Shown: positions 23,297 through 33,785 of the stretch, one piece after another
How positions within the stretch are numbered: position 1 is the stretch's first letter
Layout of the letters: every line of letters begins with the position of its first letter
Assembly (NCBI GenBank): GCA_019915015.1
Contig: JAHBBC010000010.1
Span: forward strand, 1,488,001-1,552,000
DNA from: Auriscalpium vulgare
Lineage: Eukaryota; Basidiomycota; Agaricomycetes; Russulales; Auriscalpiaceae
Direction: 5' to 3'
Length of the DNA stretch: 64,000 nucleotides
Made by a program: the position numbers and the translations under genes
The notes under the pieces: generated by a model
Told to the model about the DNA's origin: nothing
Databases searched by the model: none
What the model saw: only the letters and a program-made list of their open reading frames with translations

Positions 23297-23853
23297 GGGA
23301 CGGGTAGTGCGCGCGCGACGTGGACAAGGCGCGTATATATTTGCCCTCAGACACGAGGCGAGGACAAAGTATGTAAATGCCGGCGCTGGCGACTGGGAAG
23401 ATGTCGTACGACTCCGAACGAGATGCTGGTGAGCCTGTGTTACGTCACCAGCAGGTAAACTTTCCGACCTGCACCCGAATGAAACAACGGTAAGACGCAG
23501 CTCGTCAGCCTGTTGCATTGCCAAGGCAAGTTTGATTTGAGAGAGATTGATTTCTTAGCAGAGAGTGTATGCGCGGTGCTACCTAGTCAATGTAGCAAAG
23601 AGCTGCAAAAAGACCAAGAGATCGACGCCGAAAGCGAGGGTATGCGATAGGATGGGTACACAGCATGCCGAGAGCAAGTGCAAGAGGGGATGGTACATGT
23701 ACTTCGAATGCACGGGGTACTACTGTAAGTGCCAATAGCCATAATTACTAGTGTTCCGAGCCGGCGAGAGAGATATATTAATAAGGAACGAGAGGGTCGT
23801 GAGTATGTCGTTAGAAAGAGAATGATAGCGAGCCAACAAGTATCCTTGGCGAA
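23297..23853. other. Intergenic region with a dispersed 30-bp repeat
   Basis: Promoter side of the CRAL-TRIO gene and 3' flank of the SUN gene. No gene is seen. It contains one copy of an exact 30-bp repeat (23,464-23,493). Confidence 0.5.
23464..23493 (+). repeat. Exact 30-bp dispersed repeat, copy 1
   Basis: The 30 bases starting CCGACCTGCACCCGAATGAA are identical to 45,928-45,957, with different flanks on both sides. Confidence 0.85.
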
Positions 23854-26673
23854 CTATGCTTCAGCAGGGCCCGATTCTTCTGAGACGTCCGGGATGCCCT
23901 GCTCGAGCTTCTGGCCATGCACCCGCAGGCGGTACAAGCACGTGAACTCCCTGCCCCAATTGCTCCTGATGCGCAGGACCACGAGCCCAAAGTCGATCCC
24001 GAGGTCCTTGATCTCCTGCGCGACCGGGAACGTCTGCACGCTGTCCGGCGCGGCGATGTCGTACTCGAACTGCGCGACGCGGATGTACTTCGCCGTGCGC
24101 GGCAGCGTCTTCGGGTATTCGGGCAGCGGCTCGAGCTCCTCGGCGCTCGCCTTCTGTGCATGCGAGTGCTCCCACTCCGCGACCTTGCGCAGGTTGTCTG
24201 CGCCCTCGACGAGGCCCCATACCTCCATCTTCCTCGGGGCGGAGCGCATGTCCCATGCAATTTCCTGCGCGACGTGGTCGATGGCCACCTCGTCGATGCG
24301 CACCGGGTGGGCGAGCAAGACGCCCAGCTGACCTTCATTGCCAGCAAACGGCCAGCAGTACCCGTTGTTTGTCTCGTGATGAAGCGCGACTATCGGCGCG
24401 CGTCCAATAGCGTAGCCGTTGTTGGTGATTAAGCCGAGGAGTTGCTGGCGGAATGTTGGTGGGCGGACCTCCAGCGTCGGTGATGTGAGCGATGGGATGA
24501 TGGAGGCACCGCCTGAGTGCAGCGCGAAGTCGGGTTTCGCTAGCGTGTCCTTGGAACGATGAGAAACAGCCGAGTCGACGAGGTGTCCGATGAGCTCCGA
24601 CACATCCTGCCCGTCGGAAGACTTGATGGTCAGGCCCTTCTTTGACGACGTGATCTTATTCCACCACGCTGCTCCAGCGCTCGCCACGCCACCGACCTTC
24701 GCGGCATTGTGGCCGAGCTCCAAAGCCTCCCGGACGCCGCCTTCGACACTACCGATGCGAGCTTCGATCGCCGCAAGCTTGGCGCGAGCCTCCTCGTCAA
24801 TACCCGCTTTGCCGGCCTCATGCTCGCTGTGCTGCACGGACTTGACCAAGTCACGGAGGCTGTCCATCTCGTACCGGACAGCCTGTAAGCCTTGAGTCGC
24901 GGACGCGCGGTCGACGTTGCGCTCCTCAACCGCCCGCACACCCTCCTTCTGCAAACGCGTCTCGAGCGCGCCCAACCTGCCCACGACTTCCGATTGGGTC
25001 CGCGAACTGCTCTCTAACCGCGCGCGATCTTGTTGCGAGTCGATTGAGAGACCAGCCAGCGCGTTTTCCAGGGCTTGTAAACGAGCGGAAATCTCGGCAA
25101 TGTTGCCTGCGGGGATGTCGGGTGCTTGATAGGGTGCGGAAGGACGAGATGGAAGGAATGATGATAGGTCGGCTTTCCGAAGCGTGCCCCATGCTACGTA
25201 GATAATGGCGACGACGATCAGATACTTGAAGAGGGCAGCCAAAGGTGCAGAGTTCGCGCCATTCAACAAGCGGGCGGGTTTTTGGACGAGGAGTTCGAAG
25301 ACGCCACCAAGTACGCGACCGGCGAAGCCCATAATTGCGGCTAGCAGTCGGAAGATGATGGACACCGCGCCTAGTACGAGGCGCAATGCAAAGTGGACAA
25401 GTCTGCCCAGTAAGCCGCCTATGGAAGCCGATCTTGACGATTGCCGATATGAATGTGGCTGGATATCACCCTCGTCGTTTTCGGATATTGAGTGTAAACC
25501 CTGTTCATAGTCGTCCAGGGATGTGTCGCCGAGCTGCGCCATATCCTCGTGGAAGGGTATTAGCGGAGCAGGTGGAACAGAACCTCGTAGGCGAGACGGT
25601 GGCCGTGGCAAATCGATAGGTATAGGGCTCGTTCGTTTTGGGAGAATGCGCTGTGGACGGTTAGCATTCGTGAAGGGATTGGAAGGGGTATAGCCACATA
25701 CCTGCTCGCTGACAAGCTCCTCGCTCCCACTATCCCCTTCTTCGTCCTCTCCTCCGCCAGTTCCATCCGCCTTCGACCCCTTCTTCCGCCGCCTCCTCTT
25801 CTCGTACTGGGTGACCGGCAGAGAGGTCAACGGACCCCCTACGGACCCCTTCTTGGCCTTCCGTCTCCTCTTCTTCCCCTCGTCAGAAACATCCTCGTCC
25901 GACTGCTCCAGGTCCGATAGTGATGGCCGGTACGCTTTGTTGTCGACCGACATACGGCCGCGCTTGTGCGCCGCGCGCTTCGCATCCGCGGTCTGCTTCT
26001 GGTATTCGCGCTCCTCCGCGGCGTAGTCGTACGACGCATTGTTGTAGCCGTTCGTCGAGGGCTCTTGCGGCTGCTGCACAGGCTCCGGCTCCTGCGATGT
26101 TGTCCGGAGGTAGAACACGGTTTTCCGCGCGACGTCGACGACCGAGTCAAAAGGGCTCTTCCCACGCGTCTTCTCCGGCGGCGGCGCGCCCTCGTCCTCC
26201 GAGTCCGGGACGTACTTCACGGATTGCTGTTTGCTGAGTGGCTTGCGCGAGGCGCCGGATGAGGGGGCTGCGGGGGGGTTGAGGCGGCTGCGCGGCGCGC
26301 CGAGGCGACGTTCGGTTGTCGAGCGCGTCTGGCTCTCGTATTCCACGGACGTACTGCGGGGAAGATTCCTGCTTCCCGAGCCGGACGCTGCGGATGCCCA
26401 TGATTCGTTAGGGTTGTGCTGTGCCATGTCGTCTGCTGCTTGATGGAACGCGTTCGCGATCTGAACCGAGGTGTCCTTCACGTTCCACCTAGAGGGGTCT
26501 GCGGTTGTTCCTTGGCCCTGCTCACGTTCCTTCTGGCGGGAGAAGCGCACGAGGGCTGGGTCGTCTGCGCTGTTGTCCTGCTCACGCGATGAGGAGGCAG
26601 ATAACGGCTTCTTTGGCGGGGAACGTGTTCCCTGCGTGGGGGCGCTAAAAGCATCGAGGTAAGCGGTGGTCAT
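23854..26673 (-). CDS. SUN-domain (Sad1/UNC84) nuclear-envelope protein
   Basis: The start MTTAYLDAFSAPTQGTR is the first ATG followed by a plausible N-terminus; an upstream in-frame ATG at 26,724 adds 17 residues of unlikely sequence. The first ~400 residues are disordered and charged with basic clusters (KKRRRKAKK, KRRRRKKGSK), suiting the nucleoplasmic side. A hydrophobic region with a segment KYLIVVAIIYVAWGTL follows, then a coiled coil (ISARLQALENALAGL onward). The C-terminal SUN domain includes DFALHSGGASIIPSL, YCWPFAGNEGQLGVLL, APRKMEVWG and SNWGREFTCLYRLRVHG. SUN proteins pair with KASH proteins to link nucleus and cytoskeleton. A 51-nt stretch at about 25,650-25,701 with GTATGT and CACAG ends is probably an intron although it keeps the frame open. 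Confidence 0.9.
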   Translation of the reverse strand: MTTAYLDAFSAPTQGTRSPPKKPLSASSSREQDNSADDPALVRFSRQKEREQGQGTTADPSRWNVKDTSVQIANAFHQAADDMAQHNPNESWASAASGSGSRNLPRSTSVEYESQTRSTTERRLGAPRSRLNPPAAPSSGASRKPLSKQQSVKYVPDSEDEGAPPPEKTRGKSPFDSVVDVARKTVFYLRTTSQEPEPVQQPQEPSTNGYNNASYDYAAEEREYQKQTADAKRAAHKRGRMSVDNKAYRPSLSDLEQSDEDVSDEGKKRRRKAKKGSVGGPLTSLPVTQYEKRRRRKKGSKADGTGGGEDEEGDSGSEELVSEQVCGYTPSNPFTNANRPQRILPKRTSPIPIDLPRPPSRLRGSVPPAPLIPFHEDMAQLGDTSLDDYEQGLHSISENDEGDIQPHSYRQSSRSASIGGLLGRLVHFALRLVLGAVSIIFRLLAAIMGFAGRVLGGVFELLVQKPARLLNGANSAPLAALFKYLIVVAIIYVAWGTLRKADLSSFLPSRPSAPYQAPDIPAGNIAEISARLQALENALAGLSIDSQQDRARLESSSRTQSEVVGRLGALETRLQKEGVRAVEERNVDRASATQGLQAVRYEMDSLRDLVKSVQHSEHEAGKAGIDEEARAKLAAIEARIGSVEGGVREALELGHNAAKVGGVASAGAAWWNKITSSKKGLTIKSSDGQDVSELIGHLVDSAVSHRSKDTLAKPDFALHSGGASIIPSLTSPTLEVRPPTFRQQLLGLITNNGYAIGRAPIVALHHETNNGYCWPFAGNEGQLGVLLAHPVRIDEVAIDHVAQEIAWDMRSAPRKMEVWGLVEGADNLRKVAEWEHSHAQKASAEELEPLPEYPKTLPRTAKYIRVAQFEYDIAAPDSVQTFPVAQEIKDLGIDFGLVVLRIRSNWGREFTCLYRLRVHGQKLEQGIPDVSEESGPAEA

Positions 26674-28502
26674 GATCCAAGAGGTGTCGCACGCACCCGT
26701 ACGCGTAAGAAGTGGGGAAGGCACGCTCTGGCTGTGACGGAGGCTTCTGTGAACGCGAGGCAGGCGCGTTTAGGTTGGGGTTTGTTTTGTTGAGGAAAGT
26801 GTGGTGATCTAGACGTCTGCCTTGACCGAGCGGTGTGCCCGAGAATGACATGTACCGATGAGTGTGCGCTAGACGGGAGGGACACGCTGGTGCTGGATGG
26901 TTGGAGATGAGATGGGAGAAGAAAGCCTTGCTGCAAGCGCGTGTTGGCGGTCTGCAGTCGCCCCTTTGTTTGGCCTTTGTTTGTACGCTTGGACAATGGC
27001 CCTCGCACAATGCTGCGACACACTGTGGCCGCAACAGACCCTTTGAATGCAGAACAGTGGACGCTCGAGGAGTCGAGGAGAAAGCTGCGAGATCGAGAAC
27101 AAGGCGGTCTCCGCCACGGTCAAGGTGGTTGCGACGGCCCGACGAGGCGCGCATTCCCACATGTTGGCGCGCCCACCAGCGCAACTTGGTAGCCAATCCA
27201 AGGATAAATGTCCTTGCCATGACCACACAACGAGGTAAGTTAAGTCTGCATGTAAAGCTCTCACGGCGCACCCTCGTCCTTCGCTGCGACCACACGACAC
27301 AGTGGCCGACTCGGCCTCTACAGCTGGCAGCCCGTCACCGCGTCACCGTTGGGCGCGTCGCAGCAGCTGGAGCGCATGAGTGTTCGTATTCTCCTCGGGG
27401 CCCGAGCGCTGCAAGCCTGAGGGTACATCGAAGACAAGTCCACGGTCTGGAATCTCCACTTCTCACCGACATCGTACGTTTGCACTCATTTTCTGTCGTG
27501 TTCGATGTGACGATGTCAATCGCCTTTTAGGAGGACGCCGCTAATCTTTATAATGAGCACTACGACCTCATAAAACCACCACAACTTTTGCGGGCGGCAG
27601 TGGTGGCAACCGAGCACTGCGAGATCACGCGCGTCATTGACGTTGACCATATCATTCGCGAGGGAAAGGATACCGAGGTCTGTGCCGTCGAGGATGCGTG
27701 GTGGGTCAGCATCGGTGAGCGCTCTCTGCAGAGTTACTTGCTATGTGGTCCGACCGTCCCAGTCGCAGCTATCGATGGATGTCTATCAGCGACCATGCTA
27801 CTCTTCGGCTTCATGATCGCGCTGAGATCGAGCTGTCACCTGTTACTACTAGTAATGAAGTACTGATCTTTTTGCCCTGCTAGTCGAAGCTCCCCCGCAG
27901 GCCAAAGAACCAACCGACGACGATATATACAGAAGAATATGAAGCCCAGCATGAGGTAAAGCATGAGGCACCCTGGTCGGCGCCGAGCGCGCCGAAACAT
28001 TCCTCGCATGCAGCTTCAAGCTCAGCGCCATCGCGGAGGCCCCGTTCAATGATCTCCTCGAGCTCCCAAGGCGTAGAAGACTCCACAGAGCCGCCGATTC
28101 CCGTGTTCCGGTTGACGCAGAGCTCACGAAACCATCAGCTTCAGGCGGCGGTACCGTGGCTGCGTTCTTGCACCAGTGGCCGACAGCCGACCAAGCCGTC
28201 GTGTCGAGCGACAACCTTGTCTAACACGGCGTCGGCAAAACGCTTGACCTCGTCTGAATCATAGTTACATAGCGCCCTTGGTGGCAAGGTAAACCTCTAT
28301 CGACATTGAGTCTCTAATATAACCATGACATCTTAGCAAACTCATTCGGATTCGCTCGTACTCGCCATGTATGCTATATGTTGGTAAAAAGTAGTCGATA
28401 CATGAAATCTAAACAACAGTAAATCGGGGCATATACAAGCATACATCCATCCTATAAACATCCAAGAAAACCAATGCTCAGCGCTCAGCATTCACCTCAC
28501 AC
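26674..28502. other. Long intergenic region, with a doubtful plus-strand gene
   Basis: No recognisable gene. Possible plus-strand exons are described separately (27,423-28,264). The DNA at 26,700-27,400 shows only low-complexity frames and includes the promoter side of the SUN gene. Confidence 0.4.
27423..28264 (+). CDS. Possible small gene, unrecognised
   Basis: An exon-like segment ending LESPLLTDI, a donor GTACGT at about 27,474 and an acceptor TTTTAG at about 27,531 join in phase to EDAANLYNEHYDLIKPPQ, continuing to VCAVEDAWWVSIGER. A later plus-strand frame (ending LTSSES at 28,264) is Ser/Pro-rich. The first part has the composition of real protein. A start codon and the remaining junctions could not be settled, and minus-strand frames overlap the second part. 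It may be a gene remnant. Confidence 0.25.
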
Positions 28503-31500
28503 TTACTTCTTCTTCTTCTTTCCTCCGGCTCCACCAGCGTTGCCAGTAGCACCGCCCTTGACCTTCTTCTTCTTCACCGGCAACGCCCACTCATCATCTT
28601 CTTCGTCCTTCTTAGCCTCTTCGCCGCCTTCGCCTGTACCCTCAGCGCCCTCAACAGCAGGCGTCGTCAGACCCGACACCTCCATGCCCGAATTGGGGAC
28701 CGCAGACTCTGGTGCAGTACCACCAGCAACCTCCGTGTCCAGCTTCAGCGCCTCCTTGCCCTTCCCGCTCCCCGCGCTCTCAGTCGGAACGGGCGCTAGA
28801 CCCTGATCTCCTCCGTCGCCCGCCCCCATGAGATCCGCGGAAGACTCGTTTCCGCCAGACGGCCAGGCGTTGCCGAACGTGCTGCTCCCCCATCCCCCGC
28901 TGTCGCCTCCGCCAGCATTGGTGTCGGCATTGGTGTCGTTCCCAAGCGCGTTCCATCCGAACGCGGAGCTCGAGTCGGCGGCCACAGGTGTGCTCGGTTT
29001 CTCGGCGGCCGCACCCCAGGTAGAGGTTCGCTTGCTCGCCGCACCCGAGGCCGTACCCGCACCCCATGCAGGCGCAGCCGGCTTGGCAGCAGCAGCAGCT
29101 CCCCATCCAGGAGCCGCCTTCTTCACCTCAGGGACCGGCGTCGACGTACCGCTGCCGCCGCTGCCGCCGCCGCCGATACCCCAGCCGCCACCCCAGCCCT
29201 TCTTCACCGCGCCCGCAGCGCCGCCGAGGAATCCGCCCCCAAACGTGCTGGAGATGCCGCCAAAGGCAGACGTAAGGCCTGCCTCTTCTTTCGGCGGGGG
29301 CTCGGGAGCAGACATCGGGAACGCGCCCGGCGCGGCGGTCTCCATCGCGGTCTCCTCGAACAGGCTGACATGTGTGCTGTTGCGCGCGCTCCCGCCCGTG
29401 CCTTGGGCTTTGGGAATGTCAAGCGTGGCGCTCGCAGGAGGGTCGAGAAGCCCTCCAGCGGGTGCCGGCGACGGGGCCCTTGAAGGTAAGCGTGAAGTGG
29501 GCTTGTCGGCGGGAGGCGCCTCCAAAGAAGATGGCGCAGGCGGCTCCTCAACGGTTGGCGTCGGCGGGCCCTTCGGCGTCGGCACCTTGCTCGCGACTTT
29601 GCTGTTAGCCTTGCTCGCGTTCTTCTTTGCCAATTCAGCCTTCCGCTGTACAGCTTTAGACAGCTTAGGTTGTCCCCAGCTGCTGAACTCATCCTCGACG
29701 GCCGTCTCAGCGGGTGCTTCGATGGGCGGCTCGGTGGCAGGTGGCTCGGCGGCAGGTGTCTCGAAGGCGGGAGGAGCGTTGACAACATCCCAGGGAGCAG
29801 GTGAAGGCGACGGCGCGCGAGAAGGTTGGCGCGACGACGGGCGCGGGTCCAGGGTTGCAAGTGCGGTCGACGCAGGCTCTTCGAGATGCGTAGCCATCGT
29901 AAGTTCAGGAGGAGAAATCTCTGGCTCAGGCTCAACCACGGGCTCAGGCACGGGAGTCGCGATGCCCCGCGGCGTGGGCGCCTTGCTGGCAGCCTTGCTC
30001 GCCGCCTTACTCGCCGCGCGGGTAGCCGCCTTCGAGCCCTTCTTTGACGTCGTGCCCCACGCTGGCACAGGCTCGGGCTCGGGCGCAGGCTCAGGCTCAG
30101 GCTCAAGCACGAGTGTCAGTGGCCTGGGGGACGGTTCGCGGGGCGGGGCCTCGATGGCTGCAGGCTGCAGGTATGAGTCGGGTTGCGAGGGCGGCGGCGG
30201 CAGCACAGGTGAAGATGCGCCGTTGCGCGGCGTGGCGGCGGGCTGCGGTGTATGCGGGCTGTAGATGCCCCCTCTGGGTGTGCCAACGATCTTCGGAGAA
30301 GGTATGATGGGCGCGGGCACCTCCTCGGTTCTCGGCGTCCCCGCCGGGCGCGGCGACACAGCAGCGACTGACGCGGACGCGGAATGGCGTGACGGCGAAA
30401 TGGGTGGGCGCGGCGTCTCCGCCTTGGGTGTCCTCGTCGTGGGCGCGCGGTGCACCTCGGGCACGACGGAGCCCTCAGGCACGGGGGCGAGCGGGCTCAG
30501 CGCGCTGTACAGGCCGCTGTACGACTGTGGCGGCTCGAGCGGGGACGGGAGCACGGAGCCCGCCGCGGACGGCAGGTTTGACGGCGGGTTGTTGCCCCAG
30601 ACAGATGTGAGCGCGTCGCCGATGCGCCCGGACCCGCTCTGGCGCGACGAGGACGAGTCCGTCTGCACGATGGGGCCGGGCAGCTCGATGCCCGCGGGCA
30701 CGTTGCGCGACATAGGCCGCGAGGCCGCGGCGCTCGACACCCCGGTGCCGCCGCTTTCGCGGCGCCGGTGAGAGCGGACATCGTCGGGAGGGGATATTTG
30801 CGAGGTCGAGGAGGAGCGCGACTTGCGGGAGGAGGATGGGTTGGGCACTTCGAGGAGGGTCTGGTCGGCGATTGGGAGGGGCGCGTCCACGGGCGGGGCA
30901 GGTGTTGGGTCGCTCCGTGATGGCGCGAAAGAGACGGTGGCCGAACGAACGCGGTCAGGGGTGCGATCGTCGGCGGGATTGCTCTCCAGGTCATCTTCCT
31001 CGGCGCGTTGACCGCCTTCGTTGTAGACTATGGAAGCAGGTCCGCTGTGATCACAAATTAGCAACGCGTAGTCAGTGTAGTAGTAAAGTGTCCTTACTAT
31101 CTTGTCCGTCCCTGTATCATATACATTAGCAACGTGAATCTTCCAATGGCATTCGATATCACTCACATTGTCCACCCACTTGATCCTCGCCTTAAACTCT
31201 GTAAGACCGAAATGTATCTCCACGCTGAACACGATTGTCCAATACGACCTGCCAGCTTTGCCGGGCTTCGACTGCGCGGCACCAGCTAAAGGCGACAGAT
31301 CCGCCTGCACTACGCAAAGAGTGGAGAAGTTCTCTTGGCCGCGCTGGATCCACTGTGGGATGGCATCACCACCGCGATAGCACCATACCTCAACCTCGAA
31401 GACAGCCAACGTCGACAGGTTGGTCACTTCTGTGCAGTATTTTCGCGTGAAGACGTTGGACTCCTTCACTCGGATGCCCTGTGAGAAAATTGGTAAGAAA

Positions 31501-33396
31501 ATATGCAGATATATCGATTTATGTACTTACTCTGGCGAGGATGCAGTCGAATGCGTCTGCAAGGAGCTTCGGGCCTGATGGCAGCTCGCACATCCTTTCA
31601 CGCCTTGCAACGTGGTCTGGATTCATCGGATCATACTCCCGGAGGAACTCGACACCGTAAGAGTATTTTGACATGCGCGCAGACACATGATGGTCGCAGT
31701 AGAACCCAACAGCACCGTCTGCGACGGCCTTCGACCTATTGCGAATAAAAGTCAGCCAAACCAGCCCGAGCATTGAAAGACAGAGCACCCACGTCTGACT
31801 ATCAGGTCGGCTGACAGTGACACCGAGGGGGCCGAGACGCTCCTGGAGCTGGGTAAACAGCCATGGGCTCGCTGCGAAGCCACCGACGAGCCATACAGAC
31901 TGCAGCGACAAAGGCTAAGAATGCGAATATAACGGCATCGTGAGCAACAGACCTTCACAAAACCGCCTGTAGATTCTATCTGATATCGGATCGACGCGAC
32001 AGCCGCCTCTATCGAAGGTTCAAAGAGTGCGGCAACTTCAGCTCTGGAAGCATCATTCATTCAGTGACTGATAAGAGGGTAAGGGGCAGCACGCACCCTG
32101 TGAGCTTCAGCTGACCGCTTCGGATGCCGACACTCGTGTCCTTGTCTAGGGGCGACCCGAATAGGACATACTGCAAGTCCTTCTTGTCCCTGAACAACCG
32201 CTTCGTGGTTTCATCGAAGCGTTTCGTGATATGGTCTAATGTCTCCGGCGCGTTGTATTTGGACTTGCTGAGCTTCACTGAGACAAAGGTTCGATAAGGA
32301 GATCTTATCTATCAGCACGACAGAGAAGCGAACCTTCAAGGAATTCGCGCGCGCGACGGCTCACGAACACAGATCCGGCAAAGACGCCTGGCAGGCAGTC
32401 AGCAAAGCCGCGGGGGTATAACGGCCTGCACGACTCACAATCTGCCGGGGCAATCTCCTCCATAACTAGAGGATTGGTGCCGCGGATAGCATACGAGCTA
32501 ATATCGAGCGTGCCTCCACCCGCATCTGCGACGAGGAAGCCGTGACCGGCTTGGTTCTGAAATCCCGTCGGTCGGCCGCCTTTGCTCCATATCCTGAACA
32601 ACTCACCGAGAGCACTTCGTTTGCCAGACCGTTCAGCACGCACGCGTGCAGACTCGCCTCTCCTTCTGTGACGAAACGCACACGTGCCTTTCCAGCGTCG
32701 GTATCGGGTATTAGGCCACCATATACGGCGGCACGGCGCATTTTCGTCTGCTGCGCACCCTCCCAGCCATTTGGATGGCTGAGCACAATCTGCAAGTCGT
32801 CCTCTACGGCCTGCCATAGTCCAGAACCATTTGCGTGGGTATCCCTAATGAAGTTCTGCGTACAGCGGTAGAGGTATCCGAGGAAGTCGCCAAAGACCTG
32901 CACGGCGCCCTTGCTTCTGGGTAACGGAGGCAGGCGTATACCATTCATATTGAGCTTCATGGACGAGGGACGCAAACGCAGCTTGAACCTAGACCCAGCA
33001 TGTATGCGTTAGCATTGCGAAGGGCAAGTGAGCGACCGAGACGCACAGCTCCGCCTTTGTCCAGTGCTCGTCTAGAGCAAGATCGATGATGGCAGCGCCC
33101 TCCGCCTCTGCGCCTGCGGCCTGCATATTGCCGGCCCTGTCGTAGTACATGATTGTGGGGATTTTGGAGTTGCCCGCGACATGCTCCTGGCCGGGGAAGC
33201 TGCGGCAGAGCAGTCAGACCCACAGCTTGCGCGGCGGAGGGACGACGACGTACCGTGTTACGCCGTGAATCTTTGGGATCTCGCCGGGCTCAAGAATCGC
33301 GTAGGACACGCCGCTGAAGGTTGTGCCGACATCGAAGGCAAGGACGATGGCGCGTCTGTTGCCGCTGTACGGCTTGCGGGTGTCGGTTGTGAGCAT
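28503..33396 (-). CDS. HSP70-like ATPase fused to a long disordered WG/GW-rich tail
   Basis: The start MLTTDTRKPYSG (ATG 33,396) is followed by the actin-like ATPase signature AFDVGTTFSGVSYAIL. Next come GNSKIPTIMYYD, LSHPNGWEGAQQ, FVTEGEASLHACV, ADAGGGTLDISSY (phosphate 2) and SVWLVGGFAASPWLF (adenosine motif). The fold belongs to the HSPA12-like group abundant in Agaricomycetes. The C-lobe continues to about 31,020, across several introns. A single uninterrupted exon then encodes ~830 residues rich in Pro, Ala, Ser and Glu. The tail has repeated ASKAASKA and APSPAP motifs, about nine WG or GW dipeptides in PAWG, SSWG, GWGGGWG, TWGAA and GGWGSS contexts, and ends in DDEWALPVKKKK and a lysine run. 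The ATPase part is secure; the role of the tail is unknown. Confidence 0.85.
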
Positions 33397-33785
33397 TAGC
33401 GGGCGCCAAGCGGACACAACAGGTCGCAACGCGTGGGTGACGACGGAGAGCGCACGGACGCGCGGGGTGAAGAGTTGGAGGGGGGAGAAAACGAGCGAAG
33501 GTCACGGGCGGCATAAGAGCGGTGCGGGCGTGTCTTCCTCGAGGGCGACGACACGAGGCGGAAATATTCCATATTTGATGGGCAGGCGTCTGCAGGCGTC
33601 GGACGGGCCCATTGTGCGCGTTGCCGGGAAAGGAGCGTGGCCAGTGCCTGCAGGCAGTCTCACGGGATCCATCAGGAACTTCATGCTCTTCCTCCCCGCA
33701 ACTATCGTATTCCTATCGCACGCACAGCACAGGCATAAGCAGTCGGTGGCCTGACCCTCACTCTGTAGTCCGCTCTTCCGTCCAC
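33397..33785. other. Divergent promoter region
   Basis: About 390 bp between the divergent HSP70-like and coiled-coil genes. No gene and no clear TATA box seen. Confidence 0.5.

Noticed and set aside
26674..26724. Upstream start for the SUN protein at 26,724
   Set aside because: The 17 extra residues look like 5' UTR translation; the next ATG gives a typical N-terminus.
28828..30264. Plus-strand open frame of 478 codons opposite the HSP70-like tail
   Set aside because: It is Ala/Gly/Pro/Ser low-complexity and mirrors the biased composition of the real minus-strand exon; no start context or domain.
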